Source of the DNA: an uncultured Prevotella sp.
Lineage (GTDB): Bacteria > Bacteroidota > Bacteroidia > Bacteroidales > Bacteroidaceae
Assembly: GCA_902497035.1 (NCBI GenBank)
Contig: CABVDL010000036.1
Location: forward strand, 1-24,304
Direction: 5' to 3'
Length of the DNA stretch: 24,304 nucleotides
In this document: positions 9,752 through 16,825 of the stretch, piece after piece
Layout: the number at the start of each line of letters is the position of its first letter
Numbering within the stretch: position 1 is the stretch's first letter
The notes under the pieces: model-generated
Database searches by the model: none
What the model saw: only the letters and a program-made list of their open reading frames with translations
Told to the model about the DNA's origin: nothing
Position numbers and translations under genes: made by a program

Positions 9752-11014
9752 ATGGAATTAAATAGAGTAGTAGTAACGGGAATGGGAGCCCTGACCCCTA
9801 TCGGCAACAACATTGACGATACCTGGGCCAACCTGCTTGCGGGCAAGAGCGGCGCCGCTCCCATTACATTGTTTGACGCGTCAAAGTTCAAGGCTCACTT
9901 TGCCTGTGAGGTGAAGAACTTCAATCCCGGCGACTTTATCGACAGGAAGGACGTGCGCAAGATGGACCGCTGCACGCAGTTGGGCATGGTCGCCGCCATG
10001 CAGGCTGTGGAAAACAGCAAGCTCGACCTCGATACGGTTGACAAGAACCGCGTGGGTGTCATCTACGGCATTGGCATTGGTGGCATCAAGACTTTCCAGG
10101 ACGAGGTGATGTACTACGGACAGCATTTCGAGGAGGGGCCGAAGTTCAGTCCGTTCTTCATCCCCAAGATGATTTCCGACATCACGGCCGGACAAATCAG
10201 CATCCATTTTGGTTTCCATGGCCCCAACTATGTGACGACGAGTGCCTGCGCCTCTTCGTGCCACGCTCTGGCCGATGCTTTCAACCTGCTGCGCTTAGGC
10301 AAGGCCGACGTCATTCTGGCCGGAGGCGCCGAGGCAGCCATCACCGACTGCGGTCTTGGCGGCTTCACGGCCATGCACGCGCTCTCCACGCGCAACGACG
10401 ACCCTGAGCACGCCAGCCGTCCGTTCAGCGCCAGCCGCGACGGATTTGTCATGGGCGAGGGTGCCGGCTGCGTCATTCTTGAGACGCTCGAGCACGCGCA
10501 GAAGCGCGGCGCCCACATCTATTGTGAGCTCGTGGGCGAGGGCATGAGCGCCGACGCCTACCACATCACCAAGTCGCATCCCGAGGGACTGGGCGCTAAG
10601 CTCGTCATGGAGGAGGCTCTCAAGGATGCTCATCTGACCACTGCCGACATCGACTATATCAACGTTCACGGCACATCAACCCACGTGGGCGACATCTCCG
10701 AGGCCAAGGCCATCAAGGATCTCTTCGGCGAGGATGCCTACCGTGTCAACATCTCATCGACCAAGAGCATGACGGGCCACATGCTGGGAGCCGCCGGCGT
10801 AGTGGAGGGCATCTTCTGCGCGCTGAGCGTCTACAACAACATCGTGCCGCCCACCATCAACCATGAGGAGGGCGATGACGACCCCGAGTTGGACTACAAG
10901 ATGAACTTTACGTTCAACAAGCCCCAGAAGCGTGAGGTGCGCGCAGCCCTCTCCAACACTTTCGGCTTCGGTGGCCACAACGCATGTGTCATCTTCAAGA
11001 AGTATGCTGAATAA
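9752..11014 (+). CDS. fabF: Beta-ketoacyl-ACP synthase II (FabF)
   Basis: Condensing enzyme of type II fatty acid elongation, joining malonyl-ACP to acyl-ACP. The 420-residue length is normal. The Cys-His-His triad is intact: Cys166 in TTSACASS, His306 in NVHGTSTHVGD and His343 in KSMTGHMLGAAG. The C-terminal NTFGFGGHNACVIF motif carries the conserved Phe gate. Upstream acpP supplies its substrate carrier. The last 11 bp overlap the start of rnc, so the two are probably translationally coupled. Confidence 0.97.
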   Translation: MELNRVVVTGMGALTPIGNNIDDTWANLLAGKSGAAPITLFDASKFKAHFACEVKNFNPGDFIDRKDVRKMDRCTQLGMVAAMQAVENSKLDLDTVDKNRVGVIYGIGIGGIKTFQDEVMYYGQHFEEGPKFSPFFIPKMISDITAGQISIHFGFHGPNYVTTSACASSCHALADAFNLLRLGKADVILAGGAEAAITDCGLGGFTAMHALSTRNDDPEHASRPFSASRDGFVMGEGAGCVILETLEHAQKRGAHIYCELVGEGMSADAYHITKSHPEGLGAKLVMEEALKDAHLTTADIDYINVHGTSTHVGDISEAKAIKDLFGEDAYRVNISSTKSMTGHMLGAAGVVEGIFCALSVYNNIVPPTINHEEGDDDPELDYKMNFTFNKPQKREVRAALSNTFGFGGHNACVIFKKYAE

Positions 11015-12086
11015 CGCATTTCCCATAATCAATTTTATAGACAGGATTAAAGTTCCTTTCCGCAAGGATAAGGAACTTTATTCTTCGTTATACGCCATCA
11101 TCGGCCTTTACCCCCACAACATCAGCTACTACAAGCTGGCATTGATGCACAAGAGCGTGATGCACCGCAACAAGAAAGGCAAGCCCGTCAACAACGAGCG
11201 CCTGGAGTTTCTTGGCGATGCCATCCTCGATGCCGCCGTGGGTGATATTGTCTATCGTCATTTCCCCGGCAAGCGCGAGGGCTTCCTCACCAATACGCGG
11301 TCGAAGCTCGTGCAGCGCGAGACGCTCAACAAGCTCGCCCAGGAAATGGGTATCAACAAGCTTGTTCTTTCCAACGGACGCTCGGCTACCCACAACAGCT
11401 ACCTCGGCGGCAATGCCTTTGAGGCCCTCGTGGGCGCGCTCTATCTCGACCGCGGCTACGATGCCTGCATGCGCTTTCTCAAGTGCCGCATCCTGTCGCA
11501 GATGATTAACATCGACAAGGTGGCCTACAAGGAGGTCAACTTCAAGAGCAAGCTCATCGAGTGGAGCCAGAAAAACAAGGTGAAGCTCGAATATAAGTTT
11601 GTCAAGGGCGGCAAGGACAACGGCGGCAGTCCCACGTTCTGCTATCAGGTGATGCTTGAGGGTATTGCCGGCTGCACCGGTGACGGCTTCTCCAAGAAGG
11701 AGAGCCAGCAGAAGGCGTCGAAGGACACGCTGGAACTGCTCAAGACGAAGCCGCAGTTCATCGACGAGGTGTTTGCGGCCAAGGGCGAGCGTACGAAGAT
11801 GGAGGAGGAGCCGGTCAACGCCATCCCCGACACCGACGATACGCAGGCATTCATGGTGTCGTCGGGCAACCACGGCGACGGGCCGAAGCACGCCACGGCT
11901 TTCCGCGAGAAGGTCTATACCGAGCAGGAGAGCGCCGTCGACGAGCGCCATGAGACGGTGCTGGAGCCGCCTGTCACCGAGGAGGCGGTGGTAGCCGACG
12001 AGTTCGACCTGAGCGATATCAGCGCCAAGGCCAAGTCGCGCGAGGAAATCATCGCCGAGGCCGAGAAAGAGGCGTTCAAGGAATAG
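11004..12086 (+). CDS. rnc: Ribonuclease III with long acidic C-terminal tail
   Basis: Double-strand-specific endoribonuclease that processes rRNA precursors and structured RNAs. The signature NNERLEFLGDAILD gives Glu65, Glu68 and Asp72 (E. coli Glu38, Glu41, Asp45), and GGNAFEALVG gives Glu140 (E. coli Glu117). Asn137 stands where E. coli has metal-binding Asp114. A dsRNA-binding domain follows (about residues 172-245, ending KKESQQKASKDTLELL). The tail (about 250-360) is acidic, low in hydrophobics and probably disordered, making the protein over 100 residues longer than E. coli RNase III. I chose the ATG at 11004 over a frame start 24 codons upstream, because the extra residues lie wholly inside fabF and match nothing in the family. 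Overlap with fabF is 11 bp. Confidence 0.94.
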   Translation: MLNNAFPIINFIDRIKVPFRKDKELYSSLYAIIGLYPHNISYYKLALMHKSVMHRNKKGKPVNNERLEFLGDAILDAAVGDIVYRHFPGKREGFLTNTRSKLVQRETLNKLAQEMGINKLVLSNGRSATHNSYLGGNAFEALVGALYLDRGYDACMRFLKCRILSQMINIDKVAYKEVNFKSKLIEWSQKNKVKLEYKFVKGGKDNGGSPTFCYQVMLEGIAGCTGDGFSKKESQQKASKDTLELLKTKPQFIDEVFAAKGERTKMEEEPVNAIPDTDDTQAFMVSSGNHGDGPKHATAFREKVYTEQESAVDERHETVLEPPVTEEAVVADEFDLSDISAKAKSREEIIAEAEKEAFKE

Positions 12087-12099
12087 AATAGCCCCATTC

Positions 12100-12714
12100 A
12101 TGAACCCCTTCACTTCCCTTGTCCATTTCATCATCTATCTGGTTGGCATGCTGTTGCAGCCTTTTTTCCGTGCGGCCCGGCACGTCTATAAGATATACCT
12201 GTCACAGCGTGAGCGGTACCGGTTTAAGTCATGCGGTGAGAAGTTGTCGCTGGCCGGTCCCGTATATATGTCGGATGAGAAATATATGACGATAGGCCGT
12301 AACTTTAAGGCCAAGCCCGGCCTTCGTATGACATGCATCGGCAAGTACAACAAGGTGAGGTATACGCCAGAACTGATCATTGGCGACAACGTGTCGGTCA
12401 ATTACTATTGCCATATCGGCTGTCTGAACAAAATAGTGATTGGCGACAATGTCATGATGGGCAGTTATGTGCTCATAGAGGACCACGCCCACGGCAAGGA
12501 GCCTTCAGAGACACCGGTCGCCCAGCGTGAGCTTTATTCCAAGGGACCGATAATCATTGAGGATAATGTGTGGATAGGAGACCACGCCTGCATCTTGGCT
12601 GGCGTGACCATAGGCCGGTGCAGCATTATTGGCGCCAATGCCGTTGTCACCCGTGATATTCCCCCTTATAGCGTAGCCGTCGGGGCACCGGCCAAAGTAG
12701 TAAAAAGACAATAA
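12100..12714 (+). CDS. Hexapeptide-repeat (LbH) O-acyl/acetyltransferase
   Basis: Left-handed beta-helix acyltransferase of 204 residues, related to the xenobiotic/maltose acetyltransferase group often found with polysaccharide genes. Hexapeptide turns are visible at IGDNVSV, IGDNVMMGSYV, IEDNVWIGDHACILAGVTIG and the terminal IGANAVVTRDIPPYSVAVGAPAKVVKR. His129 in IEDHAH is the likely catalytic base. The first 30 residues are hydrophobic and basic and may associate with the membrane. It starts 13 bp after rnc and is probably read through from that operon, but its codon use is somewhat more AT-rich than its neighbours. The acceptor, probably a surface sugar, is unknown. Confidence 0.85.
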   Translation: MNPFTSLVHFIIYLVGMLLQPFFRAARHVYKIYLSQRERYRFKSCGEKLSLAGPVYMSDEKYMTIGRNFKAKPGLRMTCIGKYNKVRYTPELIIGDNVSVNYYCHIGCLNKIVIGDNVMMGSYVLIEDHAHGKEPSETPVAQRELYSKGPIIIEDNVWIGDHACILAGVTIGRCSIIGANAVVTRDIPPYSVAVGAPAKVVKRQ

Positions 12715-12748
12715 CGCAGAAAACAAGCACTACAGTCCTTGGTCATAC

Positions 12749-12781
12749 CGTAGGGGCGGGGTTTATCCCCGCCCTAACCCC
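12749..12781. repeat. REP-like palindrome (GGGGCGGGG type), copy 3
   Basis: GGGGCGGGG, loop TTTAT, CCCCGCCC, then TAACCC. It has the same orientation as the copies at 4809 and 4979. Confidence 0.85.
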
Positions 12782-12784
12782 GCA

Positions 12785-12886
12785 GGATAACACGTGATTA
12801 TTTCCCATGTTGATGCCATCCGGGGGTCAGGGCGGGGATAACACGTGATTATTTCCCATGTTGTTGCCATCCGTGGGTCAGGGCGG
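12785..12886. repeat. 51-bp direct repeat, two units
   Basis: Two near-identical units (12785-12835 and 12836-12886) contain GGATAACACGTGATTATTTC and end in GGTCAGGGCG. CACGTG is palindromic. The second unit leads into an inverted copy of the GGGGCGGGG palindrome. Confidence 0.8.
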
Positions 12887-12905
12887 GGATAAACCCCGCC
12901 CTAAC
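12881..12905. repeat. REP-like palindrome (GGGGCGGGG type), inverted copy
   Basis: GGGCGGGGATAAACCCCGCCC followed by TAAC, with an ATAAA loop instead of TTTAT. With the copy at 12749 it brackets the 51-bp repeats, as in BIME-type paired palindromes. Confidence 0.8.
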
Positions 12906-12964
12906 ATTAATACCGCAATCATTGCAGATGCATCGCAGGGCGGGACGGTGACACGGTAGGGACA

Positions 12965-13039
12965 GTCCAATATACTGCAACCCACGGTCCGGTCCAATAT
13001 ACTGCAACCCACGGTCCGGCCCAATAAACTGTAATCCAC
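12965..13039. repeat. 27-bp direct repeat, about three units
   Basis: The phrase GTCCAATATACTGCAACCCA begins at 12965 and 12992 and, degenerate, at 13019 (CCAATAAACTGTAATCCA), each followed by CGG or CGT. The spacing is exactly 27 bp. Confidence 0.75.
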
Positions 13040-13077
13040 GTGCCGTCCACACTGCTTTCACCTTTATTCAAATAAAA

Positions 13078-13142
13078 CCCTCCCCTGGGTGGGGGAGGGT
13101 ACTCTGAAGCGCCTATAGGCGCTTCAGAGGGGGTGGGGCTAT
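13078..13142. repeat. Bipartite palindromic element, copy A (overlaps the prmC 3' end)
   Basis: Hairpin 1 pairs CCCTCCCC (13078-13085) with GGGGAGGG (13092-13099). Hairpin 2 pairs CTCTGAAGCGCC (13102-13113) with GGCGCTTCAGAG (13118-13129) around TATA. A shared GGGGTGGGGCTAT end follows. Copy B at 21058-21122 is identical outside the loop and two linker bases. The prmC stop codon and last eight codons lie inside it. Confidence 0.9.
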
Positions 13143-13973
13143 AATTCTCTCTTTCCCAAACTGGTCTTTGATGATGCTTACGTCGTTGTACCCCATTTCG
13201 TTGAGCATCGTGTTCATCTCATTGGCAAAGCGGGGATTAATCTCGAAGAAGAGACGGCCTCCGGGTCGCAGTGCCGTGACGGCGTAGGCCGCAATGGCGC
13301 GGTAGAAGCGCAATGGGTCGTTGTCGGGGACGAAGAGTGCCGTGGCCGGCTCGTGGCGCAGGACGTTGTCGTGCATCGTGGCACGCTCCGACAGCGTGAC
13401 ATAGGGCGGGTTGGAGACGATGATGTCCCACTGCGGCTCCATCTCAGCCTGCAGGCGGAGCGCGTCGCGCCGCTCAAAGGTCACCGGCGCCTGCAGCCGC
13501 CGGGCGTTGTCGCGCGCAATGGCGAGCGCGTCGTCGGAGATGTCCCATGCCGTGACCTGCGGCTGGTTCAGTCCGAGGGCCAGCGTGACGGCGATGCAAC
13601 CGCTGCCCGTACCAATATCCAGCACGCGCGGCGCAGTCTGCTGTCCCATGGTGTCGATGACCGTCTGGCAGAGCGTCTCCGTTTCGGGCCGGGGAATGAG
13701 TACGCCCGGAGCCACATGAAACATCCGGCCGCAGAAGGAGGCCTCGCCCAACACATACTGCACGGGCTCACCCGTGGCCAGCCGCACTGATACAGCGTCA
13801 AGACGAGCCTGGTCTTCGGCCGACAGACTGTCGGCGCGGCCGCAGACTATGTCGGTGAGCGTCAGGCCAAACAGCGACTCCATCACCAGACGGGCGATGG
13901 CCACCGCCTCGTCGCGTCCGTAGAGCGGCGTGAGCTGTTGCCACAGACGGGTATAGTTATTTCCTGAGGTCAT
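13113..13973 (-). CDS. prmC: Peptide chain release factor N5-glutamine methyltransferase (PrmC)
   Basis: SAM-dependent enzyme that methylates the GGQ glutamine of release factors RF1 and RF2. Residues 1-90 form the N-terminal helical domain that binds the release factor, ending in the typical LIPRPETE (92-99). The SAM-binding motif VLDIGTGSGCIAV is at 117-129 and the catalytic NPPY at 188-191. At 286 residues it has normal length, except that the last residues (APPPLKRL) are encoded by a repeat element shared with another locus, so the native end was probably near the preceding KERII. The start overlaps the end of the upstream protease gene by 17 bp, so the two are likely co-transcribed. Confidence 0.95.
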   Translation of the reverse strand: MTSGNNYTRLWQQLTPLYGRDEAVAIARLVMESLFGLTLTDIVCGRADSLSAEDQARLDAVSVRLATGEPVQYVLGEASFCGRMFHVAPGVLIPRPETETLCQTVIDTMGQQTAPRVLDIGTGSGCIAVTLALGLNQPQVTAWDISDDALAIARDNARRLQAPVTFERRDALRLQAEMEPQWDIIVSNPPYVTLSERATMHDNVLRHEPATALFVPDNDPLRFYRAIAAYAVTALRPGGRLFFEINPRFANEMNTMLNEMGYNDVSIIKDQFGKERIIAPPPLKRL

Positions 13974-15003
13974 GCTGGTAGTAGGTTGGCACCATCACGG
14001 CGATGGTCTTCATTTTCACGTAGTTATAACTGAGATACATCATCCCGCCGAACGCGTTGTCCCTGCCCCACGAGTTCTTGGCGAGGAAGAAGCGGCGGCC
14101 GCTGGCATCGCGGGCCAGTCCGCAGAGCTCCATGCAGTGGTCGTCGGTGGTGAGGAAATGCTCGTAGGCGCGCTGCCGCGACTGTTGCGTCACGGGCTGG
14201 TCGTCGGGCTGCAGCATGGCCACGCCGCGGCGGAAGTTGAACCCTGACTCACTGATGTCGCCCTCCCAACATACGGGATGGCCGTGGCGCAGGGCCGTGA
14301 CGATGACCTGCATCAGCCGGTCGATGGGGATGTTGTAGAACGTGTCGCGCATGCGGTTGTCGGGCGACTCCAGGACAAACCGTTCATGGAACGGATGATG
14401 GGTGAAGCTCGTCAGGGCCTGGTAGTCGCCGGGCAGGCATACGCTTTCTGCGAACTGCCGCGGGGTGTAGCGCATGCCGAGCATGTAGAGCGTAGGCGGC
14501 AAGTAGCCTATCTGCCGGTCCATCACGCGGTCGGTGCGCTCGTTGAGCTGGCGCAGTGAACCGGCGGCCCGCGCCTGCATCATCATCGTGCGTGCGATGG
14601 CGTTGTAGTTGACCGGCTCATAGGTGTGATAGGCGTCGAGCGTCTGTATGCCGTAGGTCTGCATCAGCTGCGGCACCATTGTCATCATGCCGCGTGTGGT
14701 GACGCGCCGGGCGCCGCGGGTGAGGTAACAGGCCACGGCATCCTGCCTGAGCACCATGCGTGCGAGGTAGTCGGGCGACAGTTCTACGGAGTCGCCGCGC
14801 TCGAGCCGCACACTCTCGATGGTGGCGAGCATGGCGTAGATCCAGCAGAGGCTGCTCCGCCCCTGGTCTTTGACCGGCGTGGTCTTGATGGTCACCTCGG
14901 GAGTGAATGTGCGCGCCGGCTGCTGGCTGGATGGCTTCGGACGGCCGCAGCCCACCAGCAGAATGCCGGCCGCTAACAGCAGTGAAGAGTTATTAATACG
15001 CAT
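13957..15003 (-). CDS. Papain-like (C1 family) cysteine protease lipoprotein
   Basis: Predicted outer-membrane or periplasmic lipoprotein of 348 residues. The signal is MRINNSSLLLAAGILLVGC with the lipobox LVGC and lipidated Cys19. The papain/bleomycin hydrolase-like catalytic set is complete: Gln47 (oxyanion hole) in VKDQG, Cys53 in SSLCWIYA, His289 in DDHCMEL and Asn310 in KNSWG. The Gly found before the catalytic Cys in most papains is replaced, giving SSLC. It resembles the C1-like aminopeptidase/bleomycin hydrolase group of Bacteroidetes. An open frame extends 110 codons upstream, but the ATG at 15003 is chosen because the signal peptide starts there and a consensus -7 box ends only 4 bp before it. 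It overlaps prmC by 17 bp. The substrate is unknown. Confidence 0.87.
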   Translation of the reverse strand: MRINNSSLLLAAGILLVGCGRPKPSSQQPARTFTPEVTIKTTPVKDQGRSSLCWIYAMLATIESVRLERGDSVELSPDYLARMVLRQDAVACYLTRGARRVTTRGMMTMVPQLMQTYGIQTLDAYHTYEPVNYNAIARTMMMQARAAGSLRQLNERTDRVMDRQIGYLPPTLYMLGMRYTPRQFAESVCLPGDYQALTSFTHHPFHERFVLESPDNRMRDTFYNIPIDRLMQVIVTALRHGHPVCWEGDISESGFNFRRGVAMLQPDDQPVTQQSRQRAYEHFLTTDDHCMELCGLARDASGRRFFLAKNSWGRDNAFGGMMYLSYNYVKMKTIAVMVPTYYQHDLRK

Positions 15004-15007
15004 GATG

Positions 15008-15015
15008 CAAAGATA
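15008..15015 (-). promoter_or_regulatory. -7 element of the protease-prmC operon (near-leaderless)
   Basis: On the minus strand TATCTTTG is followed by CATC and then the ATG, so transcription would begin 0-2 nt before the start codon. No clear TTG is found 19-21 bp upstream. Confidence 0.6.
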
Positions 15016-15210
15016 GTGCTTTATTTCAGCAGTAAAAATAAAAACATCATTTTTCTTTTCCATTATTTCCTTGCTTTCATTCGGTGCGGGTCGAATCGCG
15101 CCGCGGTATCGCATAGTTGTGGTGCATCCGTAGGGGCTAAAATTGGCGCATCCGACTGACCCTGTGGTTTTATTTTTTGTGCCAGTGTCCGTGGAGTTGT
15201 CCGTCATTTG

Positions 15211-15300
15211 TGCCAATGTAGTGGCTGGTGACAGTGTAATGGCCGGTGACAGTGTAGTGGCCGGTGCCAGTGTAGTGGCCTGTGCCAGTGTAGTGGCCGG
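15211..15300. repeat. 18-bp minisatellite, five units
   Basis: Five consecutive 18-bp units, consensus TGCCAGTGTAGTGGCCGG, each differing at 0-3 positions. The last unit runs into the left arm of the 30-bp inverted repeat, so the two structures share sequence. Confidence 0.9.
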
Positions 15301-15423
15301 CCTGGTGCCGGCCACCAGCCCTTGGTAAGGCATATTCCCCTCACATCAGTGTGGTTATCGTAAGCGCAGTATAGTTGTTCACACAGATTTCGCGGCTGGT
15401 GGCCGGCACCAGGCCGGCCACTA
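15291..15423. repeat. Perfect 30-bp inverted repeat
   Basis: Bases 15291-15320 are the exact reverse complement of 15394-15423, with 73 bp between. Each arm also contains the smaller self-complementary core GGCCGGC...GCCGGCC. It may form a cruciform or be a pair of REP-like units in opposite orientation. Confidence 0.92.
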
Positions 15424-15442
15424 CACCAGTGATGAAAAGCGC

Positions 15443-15559
15443 GCTTTTTCTTGGCTATTCCCCTCGTTTGCACTATCTTTAGATAAGATAGGCGGCACTC
15501 GGGAATCCCAAGAAAAAGCGAGCTTTTTCTTGGCTATTCCCCTCGTTTGCACTATCTTT
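15443..15559 (+). repeat. 38-bp direct repeat duplicating a promoter
   Basis: Bases 15443-15480 are repeated exactly at 15522-15559, offset 79 bp. Both copies carry TTG-N20-TATCTTT. The downstream copy continues with G (full TAnnTTTG), while the upstream copy continues with A. Confidence 0.9.
15508..15533. promoter_or_regulatory. 26-bp palindrome over the U32 -33 element
   Basis: CCAAGAAAAAGC (15508-15519) and GCTTTTTCTTGG (15522-15533) are perfect inverted arms with a 2-bp centre. The right arm contains the -33 TTG, so a protein bound here would overlap the promoter. It could equally be a by-product of the local duplication. Confidence 0.5.
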
Positions 15560-15560
15560 G
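15530..15560 (+). promoter_or_regulatory. Promoter of the U32-sufE-trmH-GT2 operon
   Basis: TTG (15530-15532), a 20-bp spacer and TATCTTTG (15553-15560) are a full consensus match. The ATG begins only 6 bp after the -7 box, giving a leader of about 2 nt. Confidence 0.8.
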
Positions 15561-15565
15561 CATTT

Positions 15566-16825
15566 ATGAACGGAATAACTGACCAATACGAGATAATGGC
15601 ACCCGTGGGTAGCCGGGAGTCGCTCGCCGCCGCCATACAGGCTGGGGCGGACTCTATCTACTTTGGCGTGGGACAGCTCAACATGCGGTCGCACAGCGCC
15701 AACCATTTTGACCTCAACGACCTCCACGACATCGTAGCCACCTGCCAGGCACACGGCATCAAAACCTACCTGACGGTGAACACCATCATCTACGACGAGG
15801 ACCTCGACGCGATGCGACGCATCATCGATGCCGCAGTGGCCGCCGGAGTGACGGCTGTCATCGCCTCCGACGTGGCCGTGATGGCCTACTGCCGCGAGGT
15901 GGGCATGGAGGTGCACCTCTCCACACAGCTCAACATCAGCAATGTAGAGGCACTGAAGTTCTACGCCCAATTCGCCGACGTGAGCGTGCTGGCCCGTGAG
16001 CTGAACATGACGCAGGTGGCTCATATCCACGAAGAGATTGAGCGGCAGCACATCTGCGGACCGTCTGGTCGGCCCGTCCGCATCGAGATGTTCTGCCACG
16101 GCGCCCTCTGCATGGCGGTCTCGGGCAAGTGCTATATGAGCCTGCATGCCGCCAACCGCTCGGCCAACCGCGGACAGTGCGTGCAGATATGCCGACGCAG
16201 CTACACCGTGACCGACAACGAGACGGGCAACGCCATGGAGATAGACAACAAGTACATCATGAGTCCAAAGGACCTGAAGACCATACGCTTCATCGACAAG
16301 ATGATGCGGGCCGGCGTGAGGGTGTTCAAGATTGAGGGCCGCGCCCGCGGTCCCGAATACGTCTATACCGTGGTGACCTGCTACAAGGAGGCCATCAGGG
16401 CGGTGCTCGACGGCACGTTTACCGAGGCCCGCAAGGACGAGTGGGACAAGCGTCTCGCCACCGTGTTCAACCGTGGCTTCTGGGACGGCTACTACCAGGG
16501 ACAGACGATTGGAGAGTGGAACAACCAGTACGGCTCGCTGGCCACCGAGCGCAAGGTGCTGGTGGGCAAGGTGACGAAATACTACTCACGTCTCGGCGTG
16601 GCCGAGATTGCGGTGCAGGCCAGCACGTTTAAGCTCGGCGACAAACTGCTCATCACGGGCAATGCCACGGGCGCCATGTATCTCACCGCCGACGAGATAC
16701 GCTACGACCTCAAGCCCGTCACGCAGGCAGAGCAGGGATGGCTCGTCAGCATCCCCGTGCCGGGAAAGGTGAGGGAAAACGATAAATTCTTCAGAATAGA
16801 AACCACAGCAAATCAACAGCAATGA
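15566..16825 (+). CDS. U32 family peptidase-like protein (TrhP/RlhA type)
   Basis: Protein of 419 residues annotated in most genomes as a U32 peptidase. Characterised relatives (TrhP/YegQ, RlhA) act instead in RNA hydroxylation, such as ho5U34 formation in tRNA using prephenate. The N-terminus EIMAPVGSRESLAAAIQAGADSIYFG is the TIM-barrel start. The family signature EMFCHGALCMAVSGKCYMS lies at 174-192, and the nearby cysteines (177, 182, 189, 205, 209) are candidates for iron-sulfur ligation as in UbiU/UbiV. Sequence resembles the TrhP-like branch, but I cannot separate subfamilies by eye. The start at 15566 is preferred over an in-frame ATG 12 codons upstream because the latter lies inside the promoter. 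It overlaps sufE by 4 bp, an Fe-S maturation gene, which fits an Fe-S enzyme. Confidence 0.88.
   Translation: MNGITDQYEIMAPVGSRESLAAAIQAGADSIYFGVGQLNMRSHSANHFDLNDLHDIVATCQAHGIKTYLTVNTIIYDEDLDAMRRIIDAAVAAGVTAVIASDVAVMAYCREVGMEVHLSTQLNISNVEALKFYAQFADVSVLARELNMTQVAHIHEEIERQHICGPSGRPVRIEMFCHGALCMAVSGKCYMSLHAANRSANRGQCVQICRRSYTVTDNETGNAMEIDNKYIMSPKDLKTIRFIDKMMRAGVRVFKIEGRARGPEYVYTVVTCYKEAIRAVLDGTFTEARKDEWDKRLATVFNRGFWDGYYQGQTIGEWNNQYGSLATERKVLVGKVTKYYSRLGVAEIAVQASTFKLGDKLLITGNATGAMYLTADEIRYDLKPVTQAEQGWLVSIPVPGKVRENDKFFRIETTANQQQ

Larger units (their letters stand above)
12715..13112. other. Gene-free repeat spacer between the acyltransferase and prmC
   Basis: These 398 bp consist largely of repeats: GGGGCGGGG palindromes in both orientations (12749-12781, 12881-12905), a 51-bp unit present twice, a 27-bp unit present about three times, and the start of a bipartite palindromic element that runs into prmC. 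No gene or promoter is apparent. Confidence 0.8.
15004..15565. other. Divergent spacer between the protease and U32 genes
   Basis: This 562-bp stretch holds two outward promoters at its edges, an 18-bp minisatellite (15211-15300), a perfect 30-bp inverted repeat (15291-15320 and 15394-15423), and a 38-bp direct duplication that includes the U32 promoter. I find no gene in it. Confidence 0.8.

Noticed and set aside
10932..11003. 24-codon N-terminal extension of RNase III
   Set aside because: It lies entirely within fabF in another frame; the ATG at 11004 gives a normal family N-terminus.
11088..12134. A 348-codon minus-strand frame opposite rnc
   Set aside because: It lies over the RNase III gene, its Leu/Ala/Val-rich composition mirrors rnc codons, and no family is recognised.
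15004..15333. 110-codon N-terminal extension of the protease
   Set aside because: It covers the promoter and the 18-bp repeat, and would bury the lipoprotein signal peptide internally.
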